Source of the DNA: Actinotalea alkalitolerans | Lineage (GTDB): Bacteria > Actinomycetota > Actinomycetes > Actinomycetales > Cellulomonadaceae | DNA: 64,000 nt | Assembly: GCF_023369855.1 (NCBI RefSeq) | Contig: NZ_JAMBPP010000009.1 | Coordinates: forward strand, 124,001 to 188,000 | Direction: 5' to 3' | Part shown: one piece after another, positions 42,448 through 53,639 of the stretch | Layout of the letters: every line of letters starts with the position of its first letter | How positions within the stretch are numbered: position 1 is the first letter of the stretch | Position numbers and translations under genes: made by a program | The notes under the pieces: model-generated | What the model was told of the DNA's origin: nothing | Database searches by the model: none | Seen by the model: the letters and a program-made list of their open reading frames with translations, nothing else

Positions 42448-43653
42448 TCAGCGGATGACGGAGCGGTAGACCTCGAGCGTCCGCTCGGCGATGGCCGACC
42501 AGGCGAAGTGGTCCTCGACCCGACGGCGCGAGGCGCGGCCCATCTCGGCGGCACGGACCGGGTCGCCCGCGAGCTCCCCGAGCGCAGCGGCGAGGTCCGT
42601 CACGAACCGTTCCGGGTCCACCGGCGTCCCGGTGCCGTCCTGCACCTGCTCGATCGGGACGAGCGTCCCGGTGACCCCGTCCTGGACCACCTCCGGGATG
42701 CCCCCCGTGGCGGTGCCGACGACCGGCAGCCCGCAGGCCATCGCCTCGAGGTTGACGATCCCGAGCGGCTCGTAGACCGACGGGCAGGCGAACACCGTGC
42801 ACGCCGACAGCACCGCGACGAGCTCGGGGCGCGGCAGCATCTCCTCGATCCACACCACCCCGTCGCGCTGGGCCCGCAGGTCGGCGACCAGCCCGGCCAC
42901 CTCGGCCGAGATCTCGGGTGTGTCGGGAGCCCCCGCGCACAGCACCAGCTGGACCTCGGCGGGCAGCCGCTCGGCCGCGCGCAGCAGGTACGGCAGACCC
43001 TTCTGCCGGGTGATGCGACCCACGAAGACGACCGCCGGGCGGTCCGGGTCGATGCCGACCCGGCGCACGACCTCGGCCGCCGTGGCCTTGGCCTGGTCGC
43101 TCTCGGGCCGGCGCCAGCCCTCGAGGTCGATGCCGTTGTGCACCACGTGGACCCGGTCGGGGTCGATGTCCGGGTAGCAGCGCAGGATGTCCGCCCGCAT
43201 GCCCGCGCTCACCGCGATCACCGCGGCCGCACCGAGGTAGGCCGTCCGCTCGGCCCAGCCGGACAGGGCGTAGCCCCCACCGAGCTGCTCGGCCTTCCAG
43301 GGACGCAGCGGCTCGAGGCTGTGGGCGCTCACCACGTGCGGGATCCCGTGCAGCAGGCCGGCCAGGTGCCCGGCCAGGTTGGCGTACCAGGTGTGGGAGT
43401 GGACGATGTCGGCGCCCTCGACGTCGGCGGCCATCAGCAGGTCCACGCCGAAGGTCATCAGCGCCGGGTTGCTCCCGGTGAGCCCACCGGGAACGTCGTA
43501 GCCGAAGACGCCCTCCTCGGTACGGGCACCGTCGAAGCACCGGACGCGGACGTCGACGGTTCCCCGGAGCACGGCACTCAGCTCCGCCACGTGCACCCCC
43601 GCCCCGCCGTAGACGTGGGGCGGGTACTCACGGGTCAGCAGGTCAACGCGCAC
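42448..43653 (-). CDS. glgA: Glycogen synthase / maltose-1-phosphate synthase-type glycosyltransferase
   Basis: 401 residues, GT4 fold. MRVDLLTREYPPHVYGGAGV and HSHTWYANLAGHLAGLLHG in the N-terminal domain, then VVFVGRITRQKGLPYLLRA and the C-terminal E-x7-E block PSVYEPLGIVNLEAMACGLP are diagnostic. In Mycobacterium the equivalent protein (GlgM) makes maltose 1-phosphate for the GlgE pathway; the same is likely here, with ADP-glucose from the divergent glgC. GTG start with TAGCGT six bases upstream (43660-43665), so leaderless. Confidence 0.9.
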   Translation of the reverse strand: MRVDLLTREYPPHVYGGAGVHVAELSAVLRGTVDVRVRCFDGARTEEGVFGYDVPGGLTGSNPALMTFGVDLLMAADVEGADIVHSHTWYANLAGHLAGLLHGIPHVVSAHSLEPLRPWKAEQLGGGYALSGWAERTAYLGAAAVIAVSAGMRADILRCYPDIDPDRVHVVHNGIDLEGWRRPESDQAKATAAEVVRRVGIDPDRPAVVFVGRITRQKGLPYLLRAAERLPAEVQLVLCAGAPDTPEISAEVAGLVADLRAQRDGVVWIEEMLPRPELVAVLSACTVFACPSVYEPLGIVNLEAMACGLPVVGTATGGIPEVVQDGVTGTLVPIEQVQDGTGTPVDPERFVTDLAAALGELAGDPVRAAEMGRASRRRVEDHFAWSAIAERTLEVYRSVIR

Positions 43654-43721
43654 AGCGACACGCTAGCGCTTTTCCCGGTTCGCGTCTGGCCGAGAGGCGA
43701 GCGCGGGCCTAGGGTCGGGGC
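43654..43721. promoter_or_regulatory. Divergent leaderless promoters of glgA and glgC
   Basis: In 68 bases two outward-facing hexamers are each six bases from their starts: TAGCGT for glgA (43660-43665, minus strand) and TAGGGT for glgC (43710-43715). The arrangement could coordinate donor-sugar synthesis and use. Confidence 0.6.
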
Positions 43722-44963
43722 ATGGCAGCCCCGCGCGTTCTGGCAATCGTCCTCGCAGGTGGTGAGGGCAAGCGACTCATGCCCCTGACGGCGGACCGCG
43801 CGAAACCTGCGGTGCCCTTCGGCGGGATGTACCGCCTGGTCGACTTCGCGCTGTCGAACCTGGTCAACTCCAAGTACCTGCAGATCGTGGTGCTCACCCA
43901 GTACAAGTCCCACAGCCTGGACCGTCACGTGGCCAAGACGTGGCGGATGTCCCCCCTGCTCGGGAACTACGTCGCACCGGTGCCTGCGCAGCAGCGGGTC
44001 GGCAAGCACTGGTACCTCGGCAGCGCGGACGCCATCTTCCAGTGCCTGAACATCATCGCCGACGAGCGCCCCGACATCGTCGTGGTCGTGGGGGCGGACC
44101 ACGTCTACCGCATGGACTTCTCCCAGATGGTCGACGCCCACGTCGCCTCGGGAGCGGAGTTCACGGTGGCGGCGATCCGTCAGCCCATCGCGATGGCCGA
44201 CCAGTTCGGCGTGATCCAGACCTCGGCCGAGCACCCCGACCGGATCACCGACTTCCTCGAGAAGCCCATCGACCCGGTCGGCCTGCCTGACGCGCCGCAC
44301 GAGATCCTCGCCTCGATGGGCAACTACGTCGCCAACGCCGACGCGCTGGTCGAGGCGGTGACCCGGGACGCGGAGAACCCGACCTCACGGCACGACATGG
44401 GCGGTGACATCGCGCCGTACTTCGCCGAGAAGGGCACCGCCGGGGTCTACGACTTCATCCACAACGATGTCGCCGGCTCGACCGACCGCGACCGCGACTA
44501 CTGGCGCGACGTCGGGACCCTGGACTCCTACTACGACGCGCACCTCGACCTGATCTCCGTGGTCCCCGTCTTCAACCTGTACAACACCGCCTGGCCGGTG
44601 TTCACCGGCTACTCGGGGCTGCCACCGGCCAAGTTCGTCCATGCCGGGCCGGGGCGGCTCGGTCACGCCTCGGACTCGCTGGTCTCCCCCGGTGTCATCG
44701 TCTCGGGAGCGACCGTCTCAGGGTCGGTCCTCTCACCCGGGGTGTACCTGCACTCGTGGGCGTCGGTGAGCGACTCGGTCGTGCTCGACGGCGTGCAGGT
44801 GGGCCGTCACGCCCAGGTGCACCGGGCGATCCTCGACAAGAACGTCATGGTGCAGGAGCGCGCCAGGGTGGGCATCGACGCCGAGCACGACCGCGCCCGA
44901 GGATTCACCGTGACCGACTCGGGGATCACGATCGTGCCCAAGGGCACCGTCGTCGAGGGCTGA
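43722..44963 (+). CDS. glgC: Glucose-1-phosphate adenylyltransferase
   Basis: GlgC makes ADP-glucose from glucose 1-phosphate and ATP, the committed step of glycogen synthesis. The 413 residues show the nucleotidyltransferase start [20 protein letters not shown], the [20 protein letters not shown] segment, the catalytic aspartate in [12 protein letters not shown], the substrate loop [13 protein letters not shown], the E-K-P-I-D-P region, and a C-terminal left-handed beta helix with [20 protein letters not shown]. Length and motifs are canonical. It is divergent from glgA and leaderless, with TAGGGT six bases upstream of the ATG. Confidence 0.96.
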   Translation: MAAPRVLAIVLAGGEGKRLMPLTADRAKPAVPFGGMYRLVDFALSNLVNSKYLQIVVLTQYKSHSLDRHVAKTWRMSPLLGNYVAPVPAQQRVGKHWYLGSADAIFQCLNIIADERPDIVVVVGADHVYRMDFSQMVDAHVASGAEFTVAAIRQPIAMADQFGVIQTSAEHPDRITDFLEKPIDPVGLPDAPHEILASMGNYVANADALVEAVTRDAENPTSRHDMGGDIAPYFAEKGTAGVYDFIHNDVAGSTDRDRDYWRDVGTLDSYYDAHLDLISVVPVFNLYNTAWPVFTGYSGLPPAKFVHAGPGRLGHASDSLVSPGVIVSGATVSGSVLSPGVYLHSWASVSDSVVLDGVQVGRHAQVHRAILDKNVMVQERARVGIDAEHDRARGFTVTDSGITIVPKGTVVEG

Positions 44964-45020
44964 GTCGTCGACGGCTGAGCGGGGCCACCTGGGAGGACCG
45001 CCCGACGCTACCCTGCACGG

Positions 45021-45698
45021 GTGAGTCCCCCCACCCCGCCCGCTGACGGCGCGCCATCCCCCGACTCGCGCCGGCTGGTCGTCCTGGACGTCGACTCGAC
45101 CGTGATCACCGGTGAGGTCATCGAGATGCTCGCGGGGCACGCGGGATCACGCGAGGTCGTCGCCGCGATCACCGAGAGTGCGATGCGCGGCGAGATGGAC
45201 TTCGCGGCCTCGTTGCACCAGCGCGTCGCGACCCTGGCCGGGCTCCCGGTCTCGGTCTTCGACACCGTCCGCCTCGAGATGCACCTCACCCCGGGCGCGG
45301 AACGCCTCGTCGCCGAGCTGCGCCTCCGGGGCTGGCCCGTGGGGCTGGTCTCCGGGGGCTTCGTCGAGCTCGTGGGGCCGCTCGCCCGTGACCTCGGCAT
45401 CGACTTCGTGCGGGCGAACGCCCTCGAGGTCCAGGACGGGGTGCTCACCGGCCGGGTGAGAGGCCCGGTCGTGGACAGCGCGGCCAAGGCCGCAGCGCTG
45501 CGGGAGTTCGCCGCCGCCCAGGGCGTGACGATGGACCGTACGGTCGCCATCGGCGACGGTGCGAACGACCTGGAGATGCTCGCGGCCGCCGGGCTCGGGA
45601 TCGCCTACAACGCCAAGCCCGTGGTGTGCGCGCAGGCCGACGTCGCCGTTCTCGACTCGCCCCTCGACGCGGTGCTCGGAGTGCTCGGCCTCGAGTGA
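45021..45698 (+). CDS. serB: Phosphoserine phosphatase (SerB-type HAD hydrolase)
   Basis: 225 residues, cytoplasmic HAD phosphatase catalysing the last step of serine synthesis. The nucleophile motif is VVLDVDSTVITGEVIEML (Asp 23 and Asp 25), motif II is GLVSGGF, and motifs III-IV are the K in DSAAKAAAL and the acid pair GDGANDLEML. The spacing and the small cap domain are those of SerB rather than phosphoglycolate phosphatase. No ACT domain is fused. GTG start with TACCCT (45009-45014) six bases upstream, no Shine-Dalgarno. It converges on sixA. Confidence 0.9.
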   Translation: MSPPTPPADGAPSPDSRRLVVLDVDSTVITGEVIEMLAGHAGSREVVAAITESAMRGEMDFAASLHQRVATLAGLPVSVFDTVRLEMHLTPGAERLVAELRLRGWPVGLVSGGFVELVGPLARDLGIDFVRANALEVQDGVLTGRVRGPVVDSAAKAAALREFAAAQGVTMDRTVAIGDGANDLEMLAAAGLGIAYNAKPVVCAQADVAVLDSPLDAVLGVLGLE

Positions 45699-45717
45699 CC
45701 CGTTCGGCCGTACCCGG

Positions 45718-46251
45718 TCAGCCCGGGCGGACGACGTCCAGCAGACGCGCGGCGCGCGGTGCCAGCGCCGACCACGAGGCGACCTCGAGCAGTGCGTAGG
45801 AACCCGTGGTCAGGCCCGTGCGGACCTGCGCGAGCGCCGTGTCGTCGCCCGAGCCGGACAGTGCGGCCGCCACGCCCGACATGGTGGGCTCGTGACCCAC
45901 CACGAGCAGGGTGCGCACCCGGTCGTCGATCTCACGGACCAGGGACACCAGGTCGGCGGTCCGCGCCTCGTAGACCCGGTCGGTGACGTCGACGTCAGGC
46001 TCGGGCACCCCTCCCATCGCCGACCGCACGAGCTCCCAGGTCTGGCGGGTCCGGACCGCGGACGAGACGAGCACGTGGTCGGGCAGCAGGTCGGCGGCGA
46101 CCAGCCCGGCACCGATCGACCCGCACTGCGACCTACCGGCCAGGGCGAGAGGACGCAGCTCGTCCGCCACGCCCCCCGAGGGCTCGGCCTTGGCGTGGCG
46201 CAGCAGGATGAGCCGCCGCTCGCCGGCGCCCTCACCCCTGGTCGGCACCAC
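45718..46251 (-). CDS. sixA: SixA-like histidine phosphatase
   Basis: 177 residues of the histidine-phosphatase superfamily. The catalytic RHG-type motif is LILLRHAKAE with His 19, and the second histidine is in LLVVGHEPTM. SixA dephosphorylates phosphohistidine on signalling proteins, or relatives act on small phosphoesters; which applies here is open. It lies three bases downstream of the fabI stop on the same strand, so it is cotranscribed with fabG and fabI. Two tandem GTG codons (46251, 46248) could each start it. Confidence 0.85.
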   Translation of the reverse strand: MVPTRGEGAGERRLILLRHAKAEPSGGVADELRPLALAGRSQCGSIGAGLVAADLLPDHVLVSSAVRTRQTWELVRSAMGGVPEPDVDVTDRVYEARTADLVSLVREIDDRVRTLLVVGHEPTMSGVAAALSGSGDDTALAQVRTGLTTGSYALLEVASWSALAPRAARLLDVVRPG

Positions 46252-46254
46252 CGC

Positions 46255-47022
46255 TCAGAAACCCATCGCGTGGAATCCGCCGTCGACGTGGACGATCTCG
46301 CCCGTCGTCGCGGGGAACCAGTCGGACAGCAGCGCAGCGACCGCGCGAGCGGTCGGCTCGGCGTCGGAGGCGTCCCATCCCAGGGGGGCACGCTCGGGCC
46401 AGCCGTCGTCCATCTTCTCGAAACCCGGGATCGACTTGGCCGCCGTGGTGTGGACAGGTCCGGCCGCGACCAGGTTCACCCGGATGCCCTCGGGACCCAG
46501 GTCACGGGCGAGGTAGCGGGCGGTGGACTCGAACGCCGCCTTGGCCACGCCCATCCAGTCGTACACCGGCCAGGCATACCGTGCGTCGAAGGTCAGGCCC
46601 ACCACGGACGAGCCTCTGCCCATGAGCGGCCTGCTCGCGACCGCCAGGGCCTTGAGCGAGTACGCCGAGATCTGCAGCGCGGTGGCCACGTCCTCCCACT
46701 GACCGGACAGGAAGTTGCCACCCAGCACCGACTGCGGTGCGAAGCCGATCGAGTGCACGACTCCGTCGAGATGGTCGGTGTGCTCCCGGACGCGGCCGGC
46801 CAGCTGGTCGAGGTCGTCCGAGGAGGTCACGTCGAGCTCGACCACGGGTGGTGTGACCGGCAGCCGCTTGGCGATGGCCTGGGTGAGCCGGAGCTGGCGG
46901 CCGAAGGAGGTGAGCACGACCTCGGCACCTTCCTGCTGCGCGAGCCGTGCCACGTGGAAGGCGATCGAGGAGTCCATCAGGACCCCGGTCACCAGGAGCT
47001 TCTTGCCGTCCAGCAGACCCAT
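46255..47022 (-). CDS. fabI: Enoyl-ACP reductase, InhA type
   Basis: FabI/InhA reduces enoyl-ACP with NADH, the last step of each fatty-acid elongation round. The 255 residues have the short-chain dehydrogenase nucleotide loop LLVTGVLMDSSIAFHVARLA and the InhA triad with F145, Y154 and K161 (in YDWMGVAKAAFE). IAFH and S-I-G-F segments are as in actinobacterial InhA. Length is typical. AAGGGAA precedes the ATG at 47022. It is preceded by fabG 79 bases upstream, reproducing the fabG1-inhA pair of mycobacteria, and followed by sixA. Confidence 0.95.
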   Translation of the reverse strand: MGLLDGKKLLVTGVLMDSSIAFHVARLAQQEGAEVVLTSFGRQLRLTQAIAKRLPVTPPVVELDVTSSDDLDQLAGRVREHTDHLDGVVHSIGFAPQSVLGGNFLSGQWEDVATALQISAYSLKALAVASRPLMGRGSSVVGLTFDARYAWPVYDWMGVAKAAFESTARYLARDLGPEGIRVNLVAAGPVHTTAAKSIPGFEKMDDGWPERAPLGWDASDAEPTARAVAALLSDWFPATTGEIVHVDGGFHAMGF

Positions 47023-47101
47023 TCGTGTTCCCTTCGGGTGACGTGCGATGAGGTGGCCCGGTCGTGCGATGCGGCACGGGCACCGATGATGAGCAGCGGT
47101 G

Positions 47102-48333
<1,232 letters not shown>

Positions 48334-48337
<4 letters not shown>

Positions 48338-48552
48338 CCGAGCCCGACCAGCTGACCTGCAGCGCACGGGGGTGCGGCGCACAGGCCTCGTGGGGTCTGC
48401 GCTGGAACAACCCGCGCCTGCACACCGCCGACCGCCGCAAGGTGTGGCTGGCCTGCACGGACCACCGCGAGCACCTCGAGCAGTTCCTCGGTGCCCGGGG
48501 CTTCCACCGCGACACGGTGCCCGTGGGTGACCTGGGCCCGACCGACGGATGA
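48334..48552 (+). CDS. Small putative zinc-binding protein between DUF3099 and SURF1
   Basis: 72 residues. Cys 9 and Cys 14 (C-x4-C) near the N-terminus and Cys 41, His 44 and His 47 in ACTDHREH suggest a small zinc site around a Trp-rich middle (WGLRWNNPRLHTADRRKVWL). I know of no named function. It is coupled to DUF3099 by a GTGA and to SURF1 by an ATGA overlap, so all three are probably made together. A role with cytochrome oxidase assembly is suggested only by the neighbour. Confidence 0.75.
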
Positions 48553-49493
48553 GCGGTGCGTCCACGGCCGTCCGGGCCGGGCGCCGCGCCCGGTTGCGCC
48601 GATGGGTCGTGCTCGTCGGCGTCGCGAGCGTCGTCGCGGCGGGCTGCGTGGCCGCGGGGGTGTGGCAGTGGACCCGGCACGTCGACCGCAGCACGCTGAT
48701 CGAGATCGTCCAGGCGAACTACGACGCCGACCCCGTCCCGCTGGCCGAGGTGCTCGACGCACCCGCGGTCCCGCTGCCCCCCGAGCAGAACTGGCAGGTG
48801 GTCCGCGTCCAGGGCGAGTACTCCCCCGCGACGGTGCTGCTCCGCAACCGCCCGGTGGCCGGCCAACCCAGCTTCCACGTGCTGTCGCCGTTCACCGTCA
48901 CCGGGCCGGCCGCCGGACCTCTCGAGGGAACGGTGCTGGTCGTCGACCGGGGCTGGGTGCCCACCGGTGCCGACGGGTCCGACGCGGACACGGTCCCCGC
49001 ACCACCGACCGGACCCGTCGAGCTGGTCGTGCGGCTCCGACCCGACGAGCCCGCCTCCCGCCGGGACGCGCCCGCGGGCCAGGTCCAGGCGATCTCCGCC
49101 CAGCAGGTGCGCGCGGCGGTGCCTGAGGAGGTCCGCTGGCCCGTGGGCTCGACCCTGGGCACCTACGGCATGCTGGTGACCGAGGACGGCTCACCACCCT
49201 CCGGGCTGGGGCCACTGGCTCGGCCGAGCACCGACCCCGGTTCCCACCTCTCCTACGCGTTCCAGTGGTGGGTCTTCGCCCTCGGCGCGCTCGCGGGAAG
49301 CGTGGTCCTCGGGGTCCGGGAGGACCGCGCCGAGAGGGCGGGCACGGCCGGGCCCACGACCAGCACCGGCCCGGCCGATCCGCCCGCGCGCCGTCGCCGT
49401 CCGACCGCCGAGGAGGAGGAGGACGCCCTGCTCGACGCGCAGAGCGTCACCCCGGACCCGCGGCAGACCGCGCGAGTGATCAGCCCTTCTTGA
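48549..49493 (+). CDS. SURF1-family cytochrome oxidase assembly protein
   Basis: 314 residues. A basic N-terminus and a membrane helix (WVVLVGVASVVAAGCVAAGV) open the protein; a second helix lies near residues 238-258 (YAFQWWVFALGALAGSVVLG). Between them is the extracytoplasmic SURF1 domain with VRVQGEYSPATVLLRNRPV, VLVVDRGWVPTG and the terminal SYAFQWW. SURF1 proteins assist haem a insertion into cytochrome c oxidase. The C-terminal 60 residues are Ala/Pro/Glu-rich and disordered. ATGA overlap with the small zinc protein; its last 14 bases overlap the convergent HTH gene. Confidence 0.9.
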   Translation: MSGASTAVRAGRRARLRRWVVLVGVASVVAAGCVAAGVWQWTRHVDRSTLIEIVQANYDADPVPLAEVLDAPAVPLPPEQNWQVVRVQGEYSPATVLLRNRPVAGQPSFHVLSPFTVTGPAAGPLEGTVLVVDRGWVPTGADGSDADTVPAPPTGPVELVVRLRPDEPASRRDAPAGQVQAISAQQVRAAVPEEVRWPVGSTLGTYGMLVTEDGSPPSGLGPLARPSTDPGSHLSYAFQWWVFALGALAGSVVLGVREDRAERAGTAGPTTSTGPADPPARRRRPTAEEEEDALLDAQSVTPDPRQTARVISPS

Positions 49494-49722
49494 CCTGCGC
49501 CCGGCGGGCCTCGGCGGCCGCTCCGCGCGTGGCACCTCCGCGGGCACGCATCTGGACACCGGCCTCGCTGAGCACGCCGTGCACGAACCCGTAGGAACGA
49601 CCGATGTCCTGTGCCATCGAGCGGATGCTCTCCCCCCTGGAGTACCGCTCGACCAGGGAGGATGCCAGGTCCTTGCGCCCGTCCCCGGTGATCCGGGAAC
49701 CCTTCGGCAGCTTCTCGCTCAT
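49480..49722 (-). CDS. Small helix-turn-helix protein downstream of the ABC-F gene
   Basis: 80 residues starting MSEKLPKGSRITGDGRKDLA. The segment LVERYSRGESIRSMAQDIGR followed by SYGFVHGVLSEAGVQMRARG fits a helix-turn-helix with a basic C-terminal tail. It resembles the small regulator-like Rv1473A of Mycobacterium, which also follows an ABC-F gene. GGAGG lies four bases before the ATG. Its last 14 bases overlap the end of the convergent SURF1 gene. Target unknown; regulation of the ABC-F gene is an obvious guess. Confidence 0.75.
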   Translation of the reverse strand: MSEKLPKGSRITGDGRKDLASSLVERYSRGESIRSMAQDIGRSYGFVHGVLSEAGVQMRARGGATRGAAAEARRAQVKKG

Positions 49723-49811
49723 TCGTCCTCCAGGTGAGGGTGTGGTCGGCCCGCCACGGTCACGGGTCGTGGCCGCGACGTCGCCCGCGCGGTCTGCACC
49801 ACCCGGACGAG

Positions 49812-51410
<1,599 letters not shown>

Positions 51411-51560
51411 TGAGGTTTCCTCCGATGGGTGCCCGTCCACGTTGTCGGTGGGCACAAACGCCACCCATCCTACGACCGGCTAGCGTGGCGCCCGATCGGC
51501 CGAACGCCCGGCGCCCCGCGTCCGCTCCCCGAGCGACGCCCCACGACCCTGGGGGACACC

Positions 51561-52226
51561 ATGCCCGTCGCACCTGAGAACGATGCCGTGCCTGCCGCAG
51601 CGAGCCGGGTCCCTGTCGACCCCGACGCCGGTGGGCGCGCCCTCCCGGTCCCGGTGCTCAGGTCCTCGGCAGCCACCGACGTCGCCCTCATCGCGACCTT
51701 CGCGGCCTTCGTCGCGGTGTGCGCGCTGCTGCCCTCGATCGCCGTGCCGAACCTCGCCGTCCCGATCACCCTGCAGACCTTCGGGGTGATGCTCGCCGGT
51801 GTGGTCCTGGGCCCGCGCCGTGGGTCGCTCGCGGTGCTGCTGTACCTCGCGGTCGGGCTGGCAGGTCTGCCGGTCTTCGCCCAGGGGACCGGCGGGCTGG
51901 CCGTGCTCGGCAAGCCGTCCCTGGGGTACCTCCTGGCCTTCCCGCTGGCTGCAGGGCTCGCCGGGCTGCTCGTCGGCCGAGCGCGCTCGCTGCCGACCCG
52001 CTGGCTCCCGGTGGCGATCTTCGGCGCGTGCGCCGCCGGTTCGCTCCTCCTCACGCACCCGATCGGGATCTCGGTCATGGGTGCCCGCCTGGGCATGGGC
52101 GTGCAGGAGGCGATCGCCGCCGGCGCCACGTTCCTGCCGGGGGACGTCCTGAAGAACGTGCTCGTCGCCGTGGTCGCGACCGCCGTCTTCCGCGCGTTCC
52201 CCGACCTGCTGCAGCGGCGGCCCTGA
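51561..52226 (+). CDS. bioY: Biotin transporter S-component BioY
   Basis: 221 residues, membrane-embedded biotin-binding protein of an ECF transporter. After an N-terminal 38-residue tail, six hydrophobic segments follow, with the BioY signature VPITLQTFGVMLAGVVLGPR then RGSLAVLLYLAVGLAGLPVF and FAQGTGGLAVLGKPSLGYLL in the middle. BioY alone can transport biotin slowly and better with BioM and BioN, whose genes follow directly. GGGGGA precedes the ATG at 51561. It is divergent from the ABC-F gene. Confidence 0.95.
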   Translation: MPVAPENDAVPAAASRVPVDPDAGGRALPVPVLRSSAATDVALIATFAAFVAVCALLPSIAVPNLAVPITLQTFGVMLAGVVLGPRRGSLAVLLYLAVGLAGLPVFAQGTGGLAVLGKPSLGYLLAFPLAAGLAGLLVGRARSLPTRWLPVAIFGACAAGSLLLTHPIGISVMGARLGMGVQEAIAAGATFLPGDVLKNVLVAVVATAVFRAFPDLLQRRP

Positions 52227-52228
52227 CC

Positions 52229-52942
52229 TTGATCGAGCTCGCCGGAGCCACCGTCACGGCCTACACCGGCACGGGCCACGGTGGGCAGCAGGAGATCCTC
52301 ACGATCCTGCACCCGGTGACCTGCACGCTGGTCGAGCAGCGGGTCGCGGTGATCGGCGCGAACGGCTCGGGCAAGTCCACCCTGGCCCGGCTCGTCAACG
52401 GGTTGGTGCTGCCCTCGGCGGGCACGGTCACGGTCAACGGGCTCGACACGCTGACCCATGGCGCGGCCGTGCGCCGTCAGGTGGGTTTCGTCTTCACCGA
52501 TCCCGACGCACAGCTGGTGATGCCCACGGCCGTGGAGGACATCGGGCTGTCCCTGCACCGGCTGGACCTGTCCGCCGCCGAGCGTGACGAGCGTGCCCGG
52601 GCCGCCCTGGCCCGCTTCGGGCTCGGGGACCGTGCCGAGGTGCCCGTCCACGCCTTGTCGGGCGGGCAGAAGCAGCTGCTGGCGCTGGCCGGTGTGCTGG
52701 CCACCGAGCCGGCGGTGCTGGTCTGCGACGAACCGACCACCCTGCTCGACCTGCGCTGGCGGTCCACGGTCGACACCCTCCTGGAGGGCCTGGACCAGCA
52801 GGTGCTCCTGGTCACCCACGACCTCGAGGCCGCGGCGCGTGCGGACCGTGTGCTCGTCGTCGACGAGGCCCGGGTCGTGTTCGACGGCGACCCACGTCAG
52901 GGTGTGGCGACCTACCGCGACCTCATGGCGGTGCACCGGTGA
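52229..52942 (+). CDS. bioM: Energy-coupling factor ATPase BioM, TTG start
   Basis: 237 residues, the ATPase of the biotin ECF transporter. Walker A GANGSGKST, Q-loop FVFTDPDAQLVMPTAVEDIG, signature ALSGGQKQLLALAGVL, Walker B VLVCDEPTTLLD and H-loop THD are complete. The frame has no ATG or GTG at the expected place; the only plausible start is TTG at 52229, three bases after the bioY stop, with no clear Shine-Dalgarno, so translation probably re-initiates from bioY. The stop overlaps bioN (GTGA). Confidence 0.9.
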   Translation: MIELAGATVTAYTGTGHGGQQEILTILHPVTCTLVEQRVAVIGANGSGKSTLARLVNGLVLPSAGTVTVNGLDTLTHGAAVRRQVGFVFTDPDAQLVMPTAVEDIGLSLHRLDLSAAERDERARAALARFGLGDRAEVPVHALSGGQKQLLALAGVLATEPAVLVCDEPTTLLDLRWRSTVDTLLEGLDQQVLLVTHDLEAAARADRVLVVDEARVVFDGDPRQGVATYRDLMAVHR

Positions 52943-53580
52943 GCCGGCGACAGGACCGCCACCAGCGGCCCGCCTGGTCCGGGCCCCTGGGTCTGTACGC
53001 GTCGGGGACCACGTGGTTGCACCGCCTGGGTCCGGGGGCCAAGAGCGTGGGGCTCGCGGTGGTGGGCCTGCTCGTGCTGGTGGTCCGTGGCCCGTGGGGA
53101 GCGGTCCTGCTGCTGGCCGCGGTGACCGTGGCGGCCGCGTCGGCAGGCCTGCGCCGACGCAACGTCCTGCGCAGCCTGCTGCCGATCCTGGTCACGGCCG
53201 GCGTGGTCGGCCTGTACCAGTGGTGGCAGCGCGGGCCGGCGATCGCCGTCGAGGTCGCCGCCGGACTGGTCACCGTCGTCCTGGCGGCCTGCGTGGTCAC
53301 GGCCACCACCCGGTCGGACCACCTCCTGGACGCCCTCGGCCGGGCCCTGGCACCGCTGCGGCACGTCGGTCTGCCGCCCCGCACGGTGGCCCTGTCGGTG
53401 GCACTGATGATCCGCTCCGTGCCGGCCCTGCTGGCGACCGCGGGCCAGGTCCGTGACGCCGCCAGGGCACGAGGGCTGGAACGCTCACCCCGGGCGCTGC
53501 TCGTCCCGGCCGCGGTGCGCACCGTGGCGCGCGCCCGGTCCACCGGAGAGGCACTGGCCGCGCGAGGGCTCGGCGACTGA
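52939..53580 (+). CDS. bioN: Energy-coupling factor transmembrane subunit BioN
   Basis: 213 residues, T-component of the biotin ECF transporter. Four to five hydrophobic segments and the coupling-helix motif VRDAARARGLERS, the A-R-G pattern that contacts the ATPase, are visible. The opening LGLYASGTTWLHRLGPGAKS is the usual EcfT/CbiQ N-terminus. GTGA overlap with bioM. A membrane pair of A-R-G boxes is normal; only one clear box is seen here, with AARGLGD at the extreme C-terminus as the likely second. Confidence 0.93.
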   Translation: MSRRQDRHQRPAWSGPLGLYASGTTWLHRLGPGAKSVGLAVVGLLVLVVRGPWGAVLLLAAVTVAAASAGLRRRNVLRSLLPILVTAGVVGLYQWWQRGPAIAVEVAAGLVTVVLAACVVTATTRSDHLLDALGRALAPLRHVGLPPRTVALSVALMIRSVPALLATAGQVRDAARARGLERSPRALLVPAAVRTVARARSTGEALAARGLGD

Positions 53581-53639
53581 GGTACCCGGGTCCTCACGCT
53601 CGACGCGCCGGGGCGACGGGTCCGCCCTAGGTTGAGCCC

